64,000 bases of DNA from Streptococcus parasanguinis (GCF_001073155.1 NZ_JVEE01000025.1:1-64000), one strand, 5' to 3'; numbered from the stretch's first letter, positions 1 to 9,791 are shown. A program made the numbers and translations. The notes: generated by a model from the sequence alone, not told the origin.

Positions 1-90
1 CAGCGTAGTAGAGCCCACTCAACCACTGCGTCTTGCTCGACAATCCAAAAACAATTGAGAGGCCAGGACTTTTGTCCCAGCCTCTTTTTT
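1..90 (+). repeat. Intergenic repeat R1, copy A (cut by window start)
   Basis: This is the right-hand half of a repeat of about 180 bp that occurs complete at 30389-30572, 57732-57916 and 60347-60528. It ends with the stem GGCCAGGAC/GTCCCAGCC followed by a T-run, so it can act as a terminator for whatever gene lies to the left of the window. Confidence 0.85.
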
Positions 91-357
91 TCTAAAAAAT
101 GTAGCGAAATCGTAAACTAACAGAAAATTGTTTGAAATGCAAAGAATTGTATATATTTATTATAATATACTTGCAGGAGCCGAGTGAACCCACTATTGGT
201 AGGCCCATAGAGAAGGTAATCATGGGTAAAAAGGTATAAAAACACAAAATAGAAAGCGCTTGCAAAAGAGGTGAAAAAAAGATAGACTTAAGGTATAAAA
301 AATAGGGGATGCTCCCTTTTTCTATAAAGGAACATTCAAACATAAAGGAGATTTGCC
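91..357 (+). promoter_or_regulatory. Promoter region of the C69 peptidase gene with a cre-like site
   Basis: A possible promoter is TTGTAT (147-152), an 18-nt spacer and TATAAT (171-176). At 251-264 the sequence AGAAAGCGCTTGCA matches 12 of 14 positions of the CcpA cre consensus, so carbon catabolite control is possible. GGGGA-tgc-TCCC followed by five T (304-320) could form a weak terminator-like hairpin in the leader. The ribosome binding site AAAGGAG lies just before the ATG at 358. Confidence 0.5.
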
Positions 358-2904
358 ATGAAGAAATGGTTGTTTAAACTAGCTTTGATAGCGATGACGT
401 TCTTACTCCTACCAATTCAAGCCGTTCAGGCCTGCTGTGGATTTATCATTGGTCGCCAGTTGACCAAGGATGGGACCACTCTCTTTGGTCGGACAGAGGA
501 CTACCCTTATTATCCAAATGGTGGAAAACACAACAAAAACTATGTTGTGGTCGATGCTAAGACCTATAACGAGGGAGATCAGATCGAGGATGAATCTAAC
601 GGATTCACCTACCCGCATGCTGCCAATGAAATGAAATACACAGCGACCTATGACTCTGCTCGTGGTGACGGTAGTAACGGTGCTTTTGGTGAACATGGAT
701 TTAATGAAGCCGGTGTATCCATGACTGCGACAGTAACAGCTATCCCGAATAAGAAAGTCTTGAAGACGGACCCATTGACAGAAAACGGAATTCCAGAAGC
801 TGCTATGTTGGACGTAGTGTTACCACGCGTTAAGTCAGCTCGTGAAGGAGTTGAATTACTGGCTAAAGTCATCGAAGAAAAAGGTTCAGCTGAAGGGAAT
901 GTGGTCGTCTTTGCAGACCAAAATGAAACTTGGTATATGGAAATTCTTTCTGGCCACCAATATGTAGCGGTGAAGGTGCCAGAAGATAAATATGCAGTCT
1001 TTGCAAATACCTACTACCTAGGTCATGTTGATTTGAATGACACTGAAAATGTCATTGCCTCTAAAGATGTCGAAAAAGTAGCCAAGGAATCTGGTAACTA
1101 CAAGACAGACAAAGATGGCAACTTCCATATCGCTAAATCTTATGGACCAGAAAAATATGCTGAAGGAGACCGCTCACGGACCTATGCAGGAATCACCTTG
1201 CTAGATCCAGACTCTAAAGTCACTTATGAGGATGATGAGTATGAGCTCTTCCGTTCACCAACCGATCCAAACAAAAAATACACCTTAGAAGATGCGTTTG
1301 CCTTGCAACGGAACCGGTTTGAACACTTGAATGGACGTTTTGTACCAGATGATCAAATTGGTGTTAAGAAACAAGGTGATGATGGTAGCAACGATACTGT
1401 TCGGAAAGACCAATACAAGTATGCTTTAGGAAATGAAAATGTGATTGATGCCCATGTCTATCAAATCAATCCAAACCTTCCAAAATCATTTGGTGGAACT
1501 GTATGGCTCGGCATGGGACCTTCACGGAATACCCCTTATGTTCCATTCTATGGAAATGTAAAAGATACTTACGAAGCTTTTAAACCTCAAACGGCTACTT
1601 ATGATCCAAATTCATGGTATTGGACAGTTTGGCACATCGACCAAATGGCCATCAATAACCAAGATCTCTTTGGAAAATCTATCCAAAATCACTGGAAAGC
1701 ACTAGAAAAACAGCTCATTATTGAACAAAAAGTGAGCGATGCAAAATACGCTGCCTTGAAAGCTGATGAAGCTGCAGCAAAAGCAGTTGAAGATAAGGTG
1801 ACTGAAGATGCTTTAGCTCGGTCTGAACGTCTCTTCAAACAATTCAAGCAATATGAGTCTGAATTGTCTGCAACTCTAAAAGAAGCAGGTCGTACAGATG
1901 ATCCATACCGTGCATCTTTACCAGATGACTACAAGGATCCAACAGAGTCAAGCACCGAGCCAAGTAAGGAAGAAACGAAGCCAAGCACCGAAGCAAGTAC
2001 AGAACCAAGCAAAGAAGAAACGAAACCAAGCACTGAGTCAAGTACAGAACCAAGCAAGGAAGAAACGAAACCAAGCACTGAGTCAAGTACAGAACCAAGC
2101 AAGGAAGAAACAAAACCAAGCACCGAAGCAAGTACAGAACCAAGCAAGGAAGAAACGAAACCAAGCACCGAAGCAAGTACAGAGCCAAGCAAGGAAGAAA
2201 CGAAACCAAGCACTGAGTCAAGTACAGAACCAAGCAAGGAAGAAACGAAACCAAGCACCGAAGCAAGTACAGAACCAAGCAAGTCAGAAACGAAACCAAG
2301 CACTGAAACAAGTACAGAGCCAAGCAAGGAAGAAACAACACCAAGTCGTACAACTACTGTTGTTCCTACAAATAGCAACAGTGTTAGTACCGTTGGTCGC
2401 CCAGTTTTACCAACAAATTCATATATTTTAGTAGACCAGGCAACAGGTATCGTCTTGCAAAACCCTGATTTTGCTCAAGGTGGCTATAGTCTTCTTGTTG
2501 AAGTTTTGAAAGATGTCAAAGAACTAGCTGGTAAAGAGTACAAGGCATATAATATTCAATTATCGAACCAAAATAATCCTGTACATCAAATTAGTCCAAC
2601 TGTTGTGACCATTCCAGTAAATAGCCAAAAAGAAGTAGAAGCAGTTTATGGTATCGGTGAAAATGGTCAATTGGAATCCTTCCAATTCCAACTAAATGAA
2701 GATAAGTCAGCCATAACATTTACAACCTCTCATTTCTCAACTTATGGTGTAGTTTATAAATCTGCAGCAAAAATTGAAGAGAAGAAAGGTGAGAAAAAAT
2801 TACCATCAACCGGTCAAAGTATTTCCATTGCGACAATGGTAGGCGGAGTTCTTTTGATAGTTTTTGGATTTGGCTACTACATCGAAAAACGTAGAACCCA
2901 TTAA
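358..2904 (+). CDS. LPXTG-anchored C69-family (dipeptidase-like) peptidase
   Basis: The 848-residue protein opens with a signal peptide (residues 1-25) that ends right before Cys26-Cys27-Gly. In the C69/U34 family a Cys freed at the N-terminus is the Ntn-hydrolase nucleophile, so export and activation may coincide. The catalytic region runs to about residue 500, followed by a charged helical stretch, nine 15-residue repeats of the type STEPSKEETKPSTE (about 531-665), a roughly 120-residue C-terminal domain and a sorting signal (LPSTG at 815-819, hydrophobic segment, KRRTH tail). It should be linked to peptidoglycan and act outside the cell on peptides or wall-derived substrates. The substrate is not known from sequence. 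It stands alone, convergent with galU. The fold assignment is firm; dipeptidase activity is inferred from the family. Confidence 0.85.
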   Translation: MKKWLFKLALIAMTFLLLPIQAVQACCGFIIGRQLTKDGTTLFGRTEDYPYYPNGGKHNKNYVVVDAKTYNEGDQIEDESNGFTYPHAANEMKYTATYDSARGDGSNGAFGEHGFNEAGVSMTATVTAIPNKKVLKTDPLTENGIPEAAMLDVVLPRVKSAREGVELLAKVIEEKGSAEGNVVVFADQNETWYMEILSGHQYVAVKVPEDKYAVFANTYYLGHVDLNDTENVIASKDVEKVAKESGNYKTDKDGNFHIAKSYGPEKYAEGDRSRTYAGITLLDPDSKVTYEDDEYELFRSPTDPNKKYTLEDAFALQRNRFEHLNGRFVPDDQIGVKKQGDDGSNDTVRKDQYKYALGNENVIDAHVYQINPNLPKSFGGTVWLGMGPSRNTPYVPFYGNVKDTYEAFKPQTATYDPNSWYWTVWHIDQMAINNQDLFGKSIQNHWKALEKQLIIEQKVSDAKYAALKADEAAAKAVEDKVTEDALARSERLFKQFKQYESELSATLKEAGRTDDPYRASLPDDYKDPTESSTEPSKEETKPSTEASTEPSKEETKPSTESSTEPSKEETKPSTESSTEPSKEETKPSTEASTEPSKEETKPSTEASTEPSKEETKPSTESSTEPSKEETKPSTEASTEPSKSETKPSTETSTEPSKEETTPSRTTTVVPTNSNSVSTVGRPVLPTNSYILVDQATGIVLQNPDFAQGGYSLLVEVLKDVKELAGKEYKAYNIQLSNQNNPVHQISPTVVTIPVNSQKEVEAVYGIGENGQLESFQFQLNEDKSAITFTTSHFSTYGVVYKSAAKIEEKKGEKKLPSTGQSISIATMVGGVLLIVFGFGYYIEKRRTH
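1948..2346 (+). repeat. Nine tandem 45-bp coding repeats (15-residue wall-spanning units)
   Basis: Nine direct copies of a 45-bp unit encode S/A/T-STEPSKEETKPSTE. Variants differ mainly at the first residue (S, A or T), and copy 8 carries SKSE in place of SKEE. The unit is a multiple of three, so slippage changes stalk length without breaking the frame. Because all units share length, three other frames also stay open here, which produces false ORFs. Confidence 0.95.
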
Positions 2905-2927
2905 ACGATACAGTTTATAAGATACAA

Positions 2928-2970
2928 CAAAAAAAGGAAGTGAGAATGAAATCTCTCTTCCTTCTTTTTT
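2928..2970. terminator. Bidirectional terminator between the C69 gene and galU
   Basis: The stem GGAAGTGAGA/TCTCTCTTCC is flanked by an A-run on the left and a T-run on the right. It therefore serves both the rightward peptidase gene and the leftward galU. Confidence 0.85.
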
Positions 2971-3877
2971 AGTCTGCAGTTTGTTCAGATGCTTCTAATT
3001 TTTTTCCAAGGTCGATAATATATTGTTTGAGATCGTCTTTGACTTGAGGGTGTTTCAAGGCATAGTCGATCGAAGTTTTCATGAAGCCGAATTTATCACC
3101 TACATCGTAGCGTTGGCCTTTAAATTCACGGGCAAAGACTCGTTGGGTCTTATTAAGGGTGTCGATTGCATCCGTCAATTGAATTTCATTGCCAGCACCT
3201 GGTTCTTGATTTGCAAGAATATCAAAGATTTCAGGAGTCAAGAGGTAGCGCCCGATGATAGCGAGATTGCTTGGAGCGTCCTCTGGCTTTGGTTTTTCTA
3301 CAAAAGTTTCAACGCTATAAAGACCATTAATACCTTCGCCTTGAGGCGCGATCACACCGTAAGAAGAAACCTCTTCATGAGGGACTTCCATCACAGCGAT
3401 GGTTGATGCATGGGTTTCATCGTAGTCGTTCATCAATTGTTTGGTCAATGGCAAGGCATCATCATTAGTGATGTCCATCAGATCATCTCCCAACATAACG
3501 ACAAAAGGCTCGTTCCCAACAAAGGCCTTGGCTTGAAGAACAGCGTCCCCTAAACCTCGAGGGTGACTTTGGCGGATGAAATGAAGATTGATCGCTGTTG
3601 TATCATTGACCAACTTGAGTAAGTCAGTCTTGCCTTTTTGCTCGAGATTGTATTCCAATTCGAAGTTAGAGTCGAAATGGTCTTCGATCGAACGTTTGGC
3701 CTTCCCTGTTACGACAAGGATTTCCTCAATTCCAGATTTCAGAGCCTCTTCTACGATGAATTGGATAGTAGGTTTGTCAACGATTGGCAACATTTCCTTT
3801 GCCAAAGCTTTGGTAGCTGGGAGGAAGCGTGTCCCTAAACCAGCCGCAGGAATGACTGCTTTTCTAACTTTAGTCAT
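2969..3877 (-). CDS. galU: UTP-glucose-1-phosphate uridylyltransferase
   Basis: This 302-residue enzyme makes UDP-glucose from UTP and glucose-1-phosphate in the cytoplasm, feeding capsule, glycolipid and teichoic acid glucosylation. The nucleotide-binding N-terminus ([20 protein letters not shown]) is followed by [10 protein letters not shown] and the MLGDDL metal-binding region, typical of bacterial GalU. Length is normal. It lies 45 bp downstream of gpsA on the same strand, the usual streptococcal pair, and they are probably cotranscribed. Confidence 0.97.
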   Translation of the reverse strand: MTKVRKAVIPAAGLGTRFLPATKALAKEMLPIVDKPTIQFIVEEALKSGIEEILVVTGKAKRSIEDHFDSNFELEYNLEQKGKTDLLKLVNDTTAINLHFIRQSHPRGLGDAVLQAKAFVGNEPFVVMLGDDLMDITNDDALPLTKQLMNDYDETHASTIAVMEVPHEEVSSYGVIAPQGEGINGLYSVETFVEKPKPEDAPSNLAIIGRYLLTPEIFDILANQEPGAGNEIQLTDAIDTLNKTQRVFAREFKGQRYDVGDKFGFMKTSIDYALKHPQVKDDLKQYIIDLGKKLEASEQTAD

Positions 3878-3922
3878 ATAGTTTCCTTTCTAAAAGGTAG
3901 GATTGATGTTAGGGTGGTTGGC

Positions 3923-4939
3923 TTATTTCCACTCGTTTTCTTCTTTAAATTCATTGCTCATCATGTGGTGGATTGCTTCGCGGATATCTTTCCCTTCATA
4001 AATGACTTGGTAAATGGCTTGTGTAATCGGCATGTAGACATCCAATTCTTGGGCCAGCTCGTGGGCGACTTTGGTCGTAGAGATCCCTTCAATGATCATG
4101 CCCATGTTGGCTTCGATGTCTTCCAATTTTTCACCACGTCCGAGAGCATCCCCAGCTCGCCAGTTGCGGGAATGAACAGAAGTACCGGTAACGATCAAGT
4201 CACCAACCCCAGACAAACCGCTATAAGTCAATGGGCTAGCTCCTAGCTTAACGCCAAGGCGCGTGATTTCAGCGAGACCGCGCGTGATGATAGCTGCTTT
4301 GGCATTGTCACCATAACCAAGACCGTGCAGGGCCCCAGCTCCGACAGCGATGATATTCTTCAAGGCTCCAGCAGTTTCCACTCCGATAACATCGGTATTG
4401 GTATACAGGCGGAAGTAGTGATTGCTAAAGAGTTCTTGAACATAACGTGCAACTTCTAAATCTTTTGAGGCAGCTGTAATGAGGGTGATGTCCCGTACGA
4501 TGGTCTCCTCTGCATGACTCGGTCCAGAAACGACCACTACCTCACTGCGAAGAGAGGCAGGGATTTCTTCTTCGAGGATTTGAGAAATCCGATCGTGTGT
4601 ACCAGGTTCTAATCCTTTAGAAGCGTGCATGACTGTGACAGGGTGATCCAGTGTTTCAGCAACTTGTTTAGCGACCAAGCGGGTCACCTTTGTAGGAACG
4701 ACAAAAAGGACAGCATCCACACCGTCCAAAGCAGCTGTCAGATCGGTCGTAGCGGTAATTTGATCGCTAATAACGATGTCTTTGAAATAGCGTTGATTGG
4801 TATGAGCGGTATTGATTTCATCGATTTGTTCTTGGATATTTCCCCAGAGACGGACTTCATGGCCGTTATCATTGAGGACTTGTGAAAGGGCTGTTCCCCA
4901 TGAACCAGGACCCAATACTGCAACGGTTTGTTTTTCCAT
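3923..4939 (-). CDS. gpsA: Glycerol-3-phosphate dehydrogenase [NAD(P)+]
   Basis: GpsA reduces dihydroxyacetone phosphate to sn-glycerol-3-phosphate, the backbone for phospholipids and lipoteichoic acid. The Rossmann motif [11 protein letters not shown] is at the N-terminus, and the catalytic lysine lies in GALKNIIA. I place the start at the ATG of [10 protein letters not shown] (338 residues): GGAAG sits 5 nt before it, while an ATG 12 nt further upstream has no ribosome binding site. First gene of the gpsA-galU unit. Confidence 0.97.
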   Translation of the reverse strand: MEKQTVAVLGPGSWGTALSQVLNDNGHEVRLWGNIQEQIDEINTAHTNQRYFKDIVISDQITATTDLTAALDGVDAVLFVVPTKVTRLVAKQVAETLDHPVTVMHASKGLEPGTHDRISQILEEEIPASLRSEVVVVSGPSHAEETIVRDITLITAASKDLEVARYVQELFSNHYFRLYTNTDVIGVETAGALKNIIAVGAGALHGLGYGDNAKAAIITRGLAEITRLGVKLGASPLTYSGLSGVGDLIVTGTSVHSRNWRAGDALGRGEKLEDIEANMGMIIEGISTTKVAHELAQELDVYMPITQAIYQVIYEGKDIREAIHHMMSNEFKEENEWK

Positions 4940-5212
4940 TGTATCTTCCATTTCTATGTCTATTTTTTCAACAAGGCTAGGAATCTAGCGCTTGCGCCTT
5001 CGAAACAGCCTAATGTGCGCCTTGAAGGACGATTCTATTTTCCTCTCTATTTTAACATAATATAGGTAAAAAAACTTGTATAATCATCAATTGTTTTGTG
5101 AGGAAAGTGAGGGTGATAAATAAAATCTATCACGGCTTTAAAAAATACATATTAGACACTATCACTAATGGGTGGTAAGATAAGTAGTAGTTAAAATGAA
5201 GGAGGAATGAAT
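4940..5212. promoter_or_regulatory. Divergent promoter region of gpsA and the amidotransferase gene
   Basis: This AT-rich spacer carries leftward and rightward -10-like sequences (for example TAAAAT read leftward near 5050 and TATAAT near 5080 read rightward). The gpsA leader (4970-5040) contains CCTTC/GAAGG and GCGC-rich self-complementary stretches, so it could fold, but I recognise no known leader family. Confidence 0.35.
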
Positions 5213-5902
5213 ATGTGCAGAACAATTGTTGGAGTATCCGCTAATCTCTGTCCGGTGGACCCGGAAGGGAAAAACCTTCATTCCTCCGTGTCTAGTCAAT
5301 TTGCGGAAGGGATCCGTCAAGCAGGTGGACTTCCAATGGTCATCCCGATGGGAGATCCTTCCTTGGTTAAGGATTATGTTGAAACGATTGACAAATTGAT
5401 CTTAAGTGGAGGCCAAAATGTCGATCCTAGTCTCTATGGCGAAGAAAAAACCATCGAAAGTGATGATTACAATATCGAACGCGATCAATTTGAGCTTGCC
5501 CTGCTGAAGGAAGCAGTACGCCAAAACAAACCGGTTCTAGGAATCTGCCGTGGGGTTCAGTTGATCAATGTAGCTTTTGGAGGAACACTCAACCAAGAGA
5601 TTGAAGGACATTGGCAAGGACTTCCGTTTGGGACTTCCCATTCTATCGAGACTAAAAAAGGTAGTGTGGTGGAGCAACTCTTTGGTCAGGCCAGTCGGAT
5701 CAATTCCGTTCACCGTCAAAGTATCAAGGATCTTGCACCAAATTTCCGTGCGACCGCCTTTGATCCGCGCGATCACACCATCGAAGCGATTGAAGCAGTA
5801 GACGGCCATCGGATTATGGGCTTGCAGTGGCATCCAGAATACTTGGTCAATGAAGAAAAAGGGAATTTAGAACTCTTCCGTTATTTATTACAGGAATTAT
5901 AA
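5213..5902 (+). CDS. Class-I glutamine amidotransferase-like gamma-glutamyl hydrolase (peptidase C26)
   Basis: This 229-residue protein has the C26 triad: nucleophile Cys112 in GICRGVQLINVAFGG, and His207 with Glu209 in LQWHPEY. Family members hydrolyse gamma-glutamyl bonds (PuuD-like gamma-glutamyl-GABA hydrolases are the best-studied). The substrate here is not determined. GGAGGA ends only 1 nt before an ATG at 5207 but 6 nt before the ATG at 5213, which I take as the start (MCRTIVGVSAN). Single-gene unit with its own terminator. Confidence 0.85.
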   Translation: MCRTIVGVSANLCPVDPEGKNLHSSVSSQFAEGIRQAGGLPMVIPMGDPSLVKDYVETIDKLILSGGQNVDPSLYGEEKTIESDDYNIERDQFELALLKEAVRQNKPVLGICRGVQLINVAFGGTLNQEIEGHWQGLPFGTSHSIETKKGSVVEQLFGQASRINSVHRQSIKDLAPNFRATAFDPRDHTIEAIEAVDGHRIMGLQWHPEYLVNEEKGNLELFRYLLQEL

Positions 5903-5906
5903 TGAA

Positions 5907-5940
5907 GCTAGAGATTGGACTTGAGCTGATCTCTTTTTTG
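5907..5940 (+). terminator. Terminator after the C26 hydrolase gene
   Basis: AGAGAT pairs with ATCTCT across a short loop and is followed by six T. Confidence 0.6.
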
Positions 5941-6000
5941 TGCCTTAGAAAGGGCGCAAAAACACCGGGAATAAGATCAGAAAACAGGACTGTCATCAAT

Positions 6001-6043
6001 AAAAAACAGGTCCATCTAGCAATGCTAGATGAAAACCTGTTTT
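6001..6043 (-). terminator. Terminator of the pilin-like adhesin gene
   Basis: Read leftward, AAAACAGGT, then CATCTAGC-att-GCTAGATG, then ACCTGTTTTTT form a long two-part stem ending in a U-tract a few bases after the stop codon at 6048. Confidence 0.85.
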
Positions 6044-6047
6044 AGAA

Positions 6048-8924
6048 TTATTCGTGGCGTTTTTTAGCAACGAGCATGCTTCCAGCACCTGCAAGGGCAA
6101 GCCCTGCTGCAATAAGTCCAGTACTTACTGTTTCACCAGTAGAAGGAAGGCCTTGTTTCTTACCTTCTTTTGATTGTTTACCAGAAGGATGATTTCCTTT
6201 AGGTTTATCAGTTGAAGGTGTTGGAGGTGTCTTCTTGTTAACGACATTTCCTTTGTCCACTACAAAGTTTGTAGATTTCACATAGTCTTCCACTGTAACA
6301 GTGATTGGATCGCTCAATAATTGATAGCCAGCTGGAGCTGTCAATTCCTTGATGATATAATCTTTCGCTTCAAATCCAATGAAGGTTACAAGACCATCCT
6401 TATCAGAAGTTGCAGTCGCTTGACCTTGTCCGTAAGGGTTCGCTACAGGAGTCGTACCATCAGCTTCAAAGAGACCAAATACTGCACCAGCAAGTGCGGC
6501 TCCTTCCGCATTCACCTTGTGCAATTGAATGTTGTAGAGTTTCAATTCAGGTTTGTCAACAGTCGGAGGAGTTGGTGGAATTGAAGTGAACGGTTTGTTA
6601 ACGACATTTCCTTTATCCACTACACTGTTTGAAGCAACCAAATCACTAGCTGTGATCTTGATGACTTCATCTGATAATTGGTAACCGTCTGGAGCTGTAA
6701 GCTCTCTTACTACATAATCTTTTGCTTCTAATCCTGTAAAGGTTACAAGACCGTTTGCATCAGAGGTAGCAGTTGCTTGACCTGCACCATAAGGATTTGC
6801 TACAGGAGTCGTACCATCGGCTTCAAAGAGACCGAATACGGCACCAACAAGAGCTTTCCCTTCTTGGTTCACTTTGTGCAATTGGATGCTGTAGAGTTTC
6901 AATTCAGGTTTGTCAACAGTTGGAGGAGTTGGTGGAATTGAGGTTGTTACTAATTTGTTGGTGAAGGATGTTTTATCACCATATGCCACAGAAGCTTTGA
7001 GTGTATTGCTTGCATCATCTTTTGTGACAGTTACAGTAGCATCAATACTTCCTTCATCGTAGGTCATTCCTTTTGCTTTGCTTTCAGGAATAACTTCTTT
7101 GATCGTGTAGTGGAAGGTTTTTCCTGCGTCCTCTGATGAATATGAAATGTCATCAAAGGTTACCGTACCATCTGCAGCATTTTGTTTTGTTTGAAGAACT
7201 TTTCCGGTTTCATCCAACAATTGGAAATTGAATTCGCCATTCTTCAATTCAGCACCTTCTAAAATCTTGCTAGCTGAAATTTTAGCTTTTGCTGGTTGGG
7301 GAGCCGTATAAGTATTTGAGAAGGTTTTATTATCTGGATAAGCCACATCTGCTTTCAGGTTGTCGCCATCTTTTTTCACCTTAACAGTTACTTGTTTATC
7401 AGTCTTGTCATAGGTAATACCTGGGGTATTTCCAGCTACTTCCTTAACAGTGTAGGTGTGTTCACCTTCTTCGGTGTACTCAATTGGTGCAAATGTTACT
7501 TTTCCGTTTTTGTTGGTAACAGTTTGAAGCTTAGTTGCACCCTCGTACAATTCAAAGCTGAATTCGCCATCTGTTAGAGCACGACCGGTAAGAGCTTTCT
7601 CTAGTTCGATGGTAGCTTGTGTTTCTTTTGGCTTATCTTTCGGATTCACAATTGTTTTAGTTACTGAACGATCAGTTCCAAAATCTTCAATATTAACTTC
7701 TGTATCTGCATCCTTGATGACATAGCCTGATGGTGCTTCAACCTCGGTGATGATATATTTATCTTTCAACAGTTTGTTAACAGCAATATTACCATTATCA
7801 TCTGATACATACTCACCAATAACTTGGTTATTAGCTTGACGAACTACTTTAAATTTAGCACCCTTAAGTGGTTGATTCGCCTCATCTACTTTATGGATGT
7901 TGATTGAGTAAACATAACCAACACCAGCACCACCAGCAATTTGAACTAAAGCACCATTTGTCACTTCTTTAACAACGACACCTTCACCTTTTAATGTAGC
8001 GTCATTATTCAATAATTCGCCATCAACGGGTTCATAATTTAAACGTACGTTATAAGAAATACGATATTGGTCTTCTTCTGTCATGTCCCCTAATTTGACA
8101 ACGAAAGATTGTCCATCTTCACTAACTGTAATCTTGTGTTGGTCTGTTACATCAACACGGTTTGAGAATACCCATTCACCGGTTTCATAAGAGAATTTAC
8201 CTTTGATAACCTTAATGCTATCTTTTACATAGCTAGCATTTGTAAATTTCAAGTGATCTTCAATTGTTACACTCTTGACGTTTTGTTTTGTACGATTGAC
8301 TGAAATAGTGTATTGAACCTCTCTTTTGTCTCCCTCGTTAACCCAACTAGTCTTTGATAAAAGAGACGGATCACCATCGCCAATACCAGTAAATGATACC
8401 TTACCAGCAGGTATTGTTTCTTTATTAATCGTAATCTCAACTGGAATTTCTCCTTGTTGAGGGTGTTTTTTGAAATCGACTCGAGCATAGAAGAAGAAAG
8501 ATCCGTGAGTATCTGAGTGTTTTTCAACATAATCCGTATAAGTTAAAGTAATGGACTTGTTATCAGCACTTAGTTTTGCATGTGCAATCACCTCATTTGT
8601 ATTGATATCCTTGATTTCAATATTATCAGAGTTAATGATTATAGCATCAGGCACCGTAATTATCGTTTGATCTCCTGCCTTAACATTTTTTCCAGATAAA
8701 TCAAAATCTGCATTAAGACGGAATGTAGCCCATTGTTTTAATTCCCAGTCGAGAACTCCGCCTTCATTATTTGATACCTTAACATTTTTGATTGTATCTA
8801 CGAATTTTCCAGTTACTGAAACTTCAGGAGTTTCAGCTGAAGTGCGATTCAGACCTAAAGCGAAAAGCATGGCCACTAAACAAAGGACAAATGAGAAAAT
8901 TTTAATATTCCTATTCTTTTTCAT
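6048..8924 (-). CDS. LPXTG-anchored pilin/Cna-B-type adhesin
   Basis: The 958-residue surface protein has a signal peptide ending around SAE (about residue 31). A roughly 290-residue N-terminal region resembles the fibrinogen/collagen-binding adhesin fold of MSCRAMM proteins. Then come one Cna-B/SpaA domain starting at INIHKVDEANQPLKGAKF, two streptococcal pilin isopeptide (FctA-type) domains, and two near-identical Cna-B units of about 105 residues, each introduced by SIPPTPPTVDKPELKLY. It ends with LPSTG, a hydrophobic helix and a KKRHE tail. The Lys/Asn pattern suggests internal isopeptide bonds. AGGGAAG precedes the ATG at 8924, which fixes the start; upstream in-frame ATGs lack such a site. 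No pilus sortase lies nearby, so housekeeping sortase anchoring is likely. The ligand is unknown. Confidence 0.85.
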   Translation of the reverse strand: MKKNRNIKIFSFVLCLVAMLFALGLNRTSAETPEVSVTGKFVDTIKNVKVSNNEGGVLDWELKQWATFRLNADFDLSGKNVKAGDQTIITVPDAIIINSDNIEIKDINTNEVIAHAKLSADNKSITLTYTDYVEKHSDTHGSFFFYARVDFKKHPQQGEIPVEITINKETIPAGKVSFTGIGDGDPSLLSKTSWVNEGDKREVQYTISVNRTKQNVKSVTIEDHLKFTNASYVKDSIKVIKGKFSYETGEWVFSNRVDVTDQHKITVSEDGQSFVVKLGDMTEEDQYRISYNVRLNYEPVDGELLNNDATLKGEGVVVKEVTNGALVQIAGGAGVGYVYSINIHKVDEANQPLKGAKFKVVRQANNQVIGEYVSDDNGNIAVNKLLKDKYIITEVEAPSGYVIKDADTEVNIEDFGTDRSVTKTIVNPKDKPKETQATIELEKALTGRALTDGEFSFELYEGATKLQTVTNKNGKVTFAPIEYTEEGEHTYTVKEVAGNTPGITYDKTDKQVTVKVKKDGDNLKADVAYPDNKTFSNTYTAPQPAKAKISASKILEGAELKNGEFNFQLLDETGKVLQTKQNAADGTVTFDDISYSSEDAGKTFHYTIKEVIPESKAKGMTYDEGSIDATVTVTKDDASNTLKASVAYGDKTSFTNKLVTTSIPPTPPTVDKPELKLYSIQLHKVNQEGKALVGAVFGLFEADGTTPVANPYGAGQATATSDANGLVTFTGLEAKDYVVRELTAPDGYQLSDEVIKITASDLVASNSVVDKGNVVNKPFTSIPPTPPTVDKPELKLYNIQLHKVNAEGAALAGAVFGLFEADGTTPVANPYGQGQATATSDKDGLVTFIGFEAKDYIIKELTAPAGYQLLSDPITVTVEDYVKSTNFVVDKGNVVNKKTPPTPSTDKPKGNHPSGKQSKEGKKQGLPSTGETVSTGLIAAGLALAGAGSMLVAKKRHE

Positions 8925-9343
8925 TTTATCTTCCCTTTTCATAAAAAAATAGTGCCTAATCATCAATGCCTGATTACTCTTAAAGATCTGGATATTTCAA
9001 ACCCTATCTGTTGGTAATAAGAATTGAATGCTGAGACACGACCTCCACAAAATAATTTTATAGGGTAAAATATTTTGCTTTTAAAATTATTCCCTACACA
9101 GGGAATAATTTTAAAAATAAAGCTTATTTTCAAGCTTTAAATAGCATTTTTTAGCACAAATTATATGTCATATCAGTCATGATAGCGTTTTGTTTTCAGA
9201 AAAAAACATGAAAACAATATGTAACTTCCAGATTGAAGAGAATTCTTTTTAAAAATACGAATAGTAGTAGAGGGGAGACGCTAGGGCAAAGTGATGGTAT
9301 AATAGAAGAGATGGAAACTATATAGAATGAAAGAGGAATGAAG
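8925..9343. promoter_or_regulatory. AT-rich intergenic region with two hairpins and the dut promoter
   Basis: The left half is upstream of the adhesin gene and the right half drives dut. A perfect 17-bp inverted repeat is at 9079-9116, and AAAGCTT-attttc-AAGCTTT follows at 9119-9138. TATAAT at 9298-9303, with TG in the extended -10 position, is the likely dut promoter. No ORF is supported here. Confidence 0.6.
9079..9116. repeat. Perfect 17-bp inverted repeat with 4-nt loop
   Basis: TTTTAAAATTATTCCCT (9079-9095) is exactly mirrored at 9100-9116 across the loop ACAC. It lies 155-192 bp upstream of the adhesin start codon. It could be an operator, a leader hairpin or a terminator-like element; neither flanking gene ends here. 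Confidence 0.9.
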
Positions 9344-9790
9344 ATGACAAAAATTCGTGGATTTGAACTTGTATCAAGCTATACCAATCAGGACTTGTTA
9401 CCAAAACGGGAGACAGCACACGCAGCTGGTTACGACTTAAAGGTGGCAGAACGCACGGTCATTGCACCAGGAGAAATCGTCCTCGTGCCAACTGGGGTCA
9501 AGGCCTATATGCAAGCGGGTGAGGTGCTCTATCTTTATGACCGTTCCTCTAACCCTCGCAAAAAAGGCCTGGTCTTAATCAACTCTGTGGGGGTTATCGA
9601 TGGAGACTACTACGGAAATCCAGGAAATGAAGGCCATATCTTTGCTCAGATGAAAAATATTACCGACCAGGAAGTAGTCCTTGAAGTCGGTGAACGTGTG
9701 GTTCAAGCTGTCTTTGCTCCTTTCTTAATTGCAGATGGAGATGAGGCTGATGGCGTGCGGACTGGTGGCTTTGGAAGTACAGGGAAATAA
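9344..9790 (+). CDS. dut: dUTP diphosphatase
   Basis: This 148-residue enzyme converts dUTP to dUMP and pyrophosphate, keeping uracil out of DNA and supplying dTMP synthesis. Trimeric dUTPase motifs appear in order: AGYDL, DRSSNPRKKGL, GVIDGDYYGN, GERVVQAVF and the C-terminal GGFGSTGK arm. AGAGG is 1 nt from an ATG at 9338 but 7 nt from the ATG at 9344, so MTKIRGFEL is the likelier start. First gene of dut-phosphatase-radA. Confidence 0.95.
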   Translation: MTKIRGFELVSSYTNQDLLPKRETAHAAGYDLKVAERTVIAPGEIVLVPTGVKAYMQAGEVLYLYDRSSNPRKKGLVLINSVGVIDGDYYGNPGNEGHIFAQMKNITDQEVVLEVGERVVQAVFAPFLIADGDEADGVRTGGFGSTGK

Positions 9791-9791
9791 G

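Noticed and set aside
1948-2346. CRISPR-like spaced repeats
   Set aside because: The units are contiguous, in-frame and encode a regular wall-spanning peptide; there are no unique spacers and no cas genes.
1844-2431. Long open frames on both strands inside the C69 gene repeats
   Set aside because: They exist because the 45-bp repeat has no stops in several frames; they lack ribosome binding sites and the real frame is clear.
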